NCBI GenBank assembly: GCA_036345935.2
Contig: JADWOT020001862.1
Coordinates: 81,001 to 145,000 of the forward strand
DNA length: 64,000 nucleotides
Direction of reading: 5' to 3'
Source of the DNA: Taenia hydatigena
Taxonomy: Eukaryota; Platyhelminthes; Cestoda; Cyclophyllidea; Taeniidae
The notes under the pieces were generated by a model. That model was not told the DNA's origin, did not search any database, and saw only the letters and a program-made list of their open reading frames with translations. Shown one piece after another: positions 62,296 through 64,000 of this stretch; the stretch's first letter is position 1; every line of letters begins with the position of its first letter. Position numbers and translations under genes: made by a program.

Positions 62296-64000
62296 ATGAG
62301 CCACCCGCAACGTAAGTCAAATTATGCATTCCTTTGACCCGTGTGCCATTTAAAATTTATTCTTCATATTTTAATCACAGGAGTGGTAGAGTGATGCAGA
62401 GTCGTTTTCCAATGCTAGCTATTTGCGATAATTGGTCTCAGTTACTAGCAATTTCATTGTTACTAATGCTTGCAGTATTGTAACTATGAATTCTAGACTT
62501 GCATTTTCCAAAATTTACTGATTAATGTCGACCAAAATAACCAATTTTTTGCTAAACACTGTACTCGTTTCGCAGTTTACCTTCTTAACTGCATTTATTT
62601 GCACCGTTGGAAAGTCATACTAGTTCATGATATCGTTCTTTGACTACACTGGGCTAATAAGCCCACTAACAACTTGGTTAACGAAACAGGCCTTTGTGTG
62701 ACTGCAGCCTGCTCTGTCCACCAATCCCTGCGACCGCTTGCCAAAGTGGTTGGCGAATGGGAAGGAGAGGGTTTAATGAGTCTCTACACTCATACTACCT
62801 GCCCTTGCTCTGAGAACATATCCATCGGCCACATTGGACAACCCTCATTTTGATACAGGTTAGCGAATTGTTCATGGACATTGAGCCTTATCAAAGTCCT
62901 GTTTACATTGTGTTTTGTGCTATGCTTGAATGCGATCAGAAGTCATACTCTAAAAACCTGCGGGATAGAAGACTTGCAATCCTCATCCTGTTTTCTGATT
63001 GAGTGCTATGCTTGCTCAGTATTTATTACTGCTACTACCATTGCTTGCTTTTACCAAGATGCGTGCTTTATTCTTTGACTTGTTGTGCACAAATAATTCG
63101 TTTCTATTTTCTCTCTATGCAAAGCTCAAGAGCGTACTCTGGAGGAGCATTCAGACACCGCGACATGGGCTTCATCTTCTTCAATGAGGAAACCAATCAA
63201 ATAGAGTTCATGAGCAGCGACAACACAGGCAACCTCATGAGTCTATTTATAAGAAGGCCATAAAGATAGTCATCCGATGCTGACAGAATTTCACATTATA
63301 GGGCATGTACACATACTAAAGGGACCGGCGAGGTTCGAGGACGGGAAAATAAAAATCGTTCTAGAAACAGAGCTCACAGAAGGTCACCCACTTCCAAAGA
63401 AACCGAAGATGATTCGGGTAGGGCTTTGCTTCCCATGACTTATACAATTACTGTCGCTCCTAAGAAAGTTGGGGTTTGGGATAGACCAGAAATTCTTAAG
63501 ACCTTTAGTGACTTGCCGTCTTGAGCTAATGACAGCACAAAGGGACATTTCTTCAGGCGTAATGTTCATTAGATTTTAGGCAGTAACTAATCTCTGTCGG
63601 GTTTGCTATTGCATGACGCTTCCTGAATAAGTTGTTTGTGAGACATTAAACAGTTTGGTTATTAGAGCTTTAGACTATGAAATAAAGTCTTCTGTAATGC
63701 AAAACTGTGCACGAACCAAAGCTGCATAGAAATATTAACTAAGTAAAGAATGCTAAATCAATTTGTTTTAAAACGAATCAGGCAAATGGGACCCTGTCTG
63801 ACTTCAGTGCTAAACCGACGAATCAATCAAATCGGCTTTCTGTGCACGCATCATCTCTTCAAAAGAGAAAAGTGGCACCACCACAAAGCCAGCAAAGAGG
63901 CACTTCCTATCTTGAATTGCTTCTATTAGCGCTTTTATTCACGCGTCTAAACATTGCTTTCGATTTTAGGTGCGCAGAGAAATAAACCTAATTGACGATG
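62296..64000 (+). CDS. Nitrobindin-like (THAP4 C-terminal domain) protein, 5' part
   Basis: Nitrobindins are small heme-binding beta-barrels (Pfam nitrobindin/THAP4 heme-binding) linked to nitric oxide and peroxynitrite chemistry. Exons: 62296-62311 (MSHPQ), 62690-62858, 63125-63240, 63302-63417 and 63970 to beyond the window. Introns are 378, 266, 61 and 552 bases; the first has the branch sequence cactaac at 62664. All phases agree. Family landmarks in order: PLAKVVGEWEGEG (the G-x-W-x-G-x-G strand), ENISIGHIGQPSF, FRHRDMGFIFFNEETNQIEF, SSDNTGNLM, and GKIKIVLETELTEGHPLPKK then VRREINLID. The THAP DNA-binding domain of vertebrate THAP4 is absent. The C-terminal heme-ligand His would lie outside the window. 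An in-frame TGA at 62851-62853, between F and Y of the GQPSF-x-YSS stretch, interrupts exon 2, so this copy may be a pseudogene or carry a sequence error. Confidence 0.85.

Noticed and set aside
62851..62853. Selenocysteine reading of the nitrobindin TGA
   Set aside because: The position is variable in the family and is not a known cysteine or redox site; the 3' region is outside the window, so no SECIS can be assessed.

Overview
The window is eukaryotic DNA: short GT-AG introns, symmetric small exons, TATA-box promoters and large blocks of decayed repeats, with no operons, tRNA or rRNA. The introns of tens to a few hundred bases, an 18-base exon, very short candidate introns (30 and 49 bases) and the old Ty3/gypsy remains suggest an invertebrate. 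A parasitic flatworm, perhaps a tapeworm, fits best, but this is inference and no species-specific marker was identified.

Two genes can be named. On the minus strand at the left end (105-1381) is the 3' part of a homeobox gene whose homeodomain is split by an intron between residues 44 and 45 and carries Arg at position 50. On the plus strand at the right end (62296 to beyond 64000) is a nitrobindin (THAP4 C-terminal-like) gene with a TATA box, a five-residue first exon and four further exons, interrupted by one in-frame TGA.

Two multi-exon gene models are unnamed but well supported by splice phase. One is a putative secreted protein built from ten exons (44787-47110, plus), including an 18-base microexon and a TATA box. 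The other is a minus-strand gene ending at 14803, with exons back to 17341. Weaker models, each resting on an open frame between good splice sites, lie at 28307-28600 (-), 38855-39122 (-), 39405-39741 (+), 51326-51483 (+), 53819-54002 (+), 55961-56132 (-), 58363-59592 (+) and 59939-60578 (-).

Most of the rest is repeats. Two long copies of one degraded Ty3/gypsy-like element (about 1637-8450 and 29648-38705) lie in the same orientation, with frameshifted reverse transcriptase at 6720-7660 and 35700-36500. The second copy carries two extra segments; one holds an inverted Ty3/gypsy RNase H fragment (37067-37690, minus). The tail of the first copy is tandemly duplicated (7960-11310). Other repeats are a direct pair (41286-42300 and 48972-50005) flanking the secreted gene, an inverted dispersed family (25990-26420 and 50590-51015), a direct pair (26510-26800 and 28800-29070), a pyrimidine-rich family in 20.1-25.3 kb with inverted relatives in 52.3-55.8 kb, and a minisatellite with a period near 90 bp (48190-48960).

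No functional cluster is apparent. It reads as a gene-poor, repeat-rich animal locus with a few independent genes. All similarity statements come from reading the sequence; none was tested by database search.
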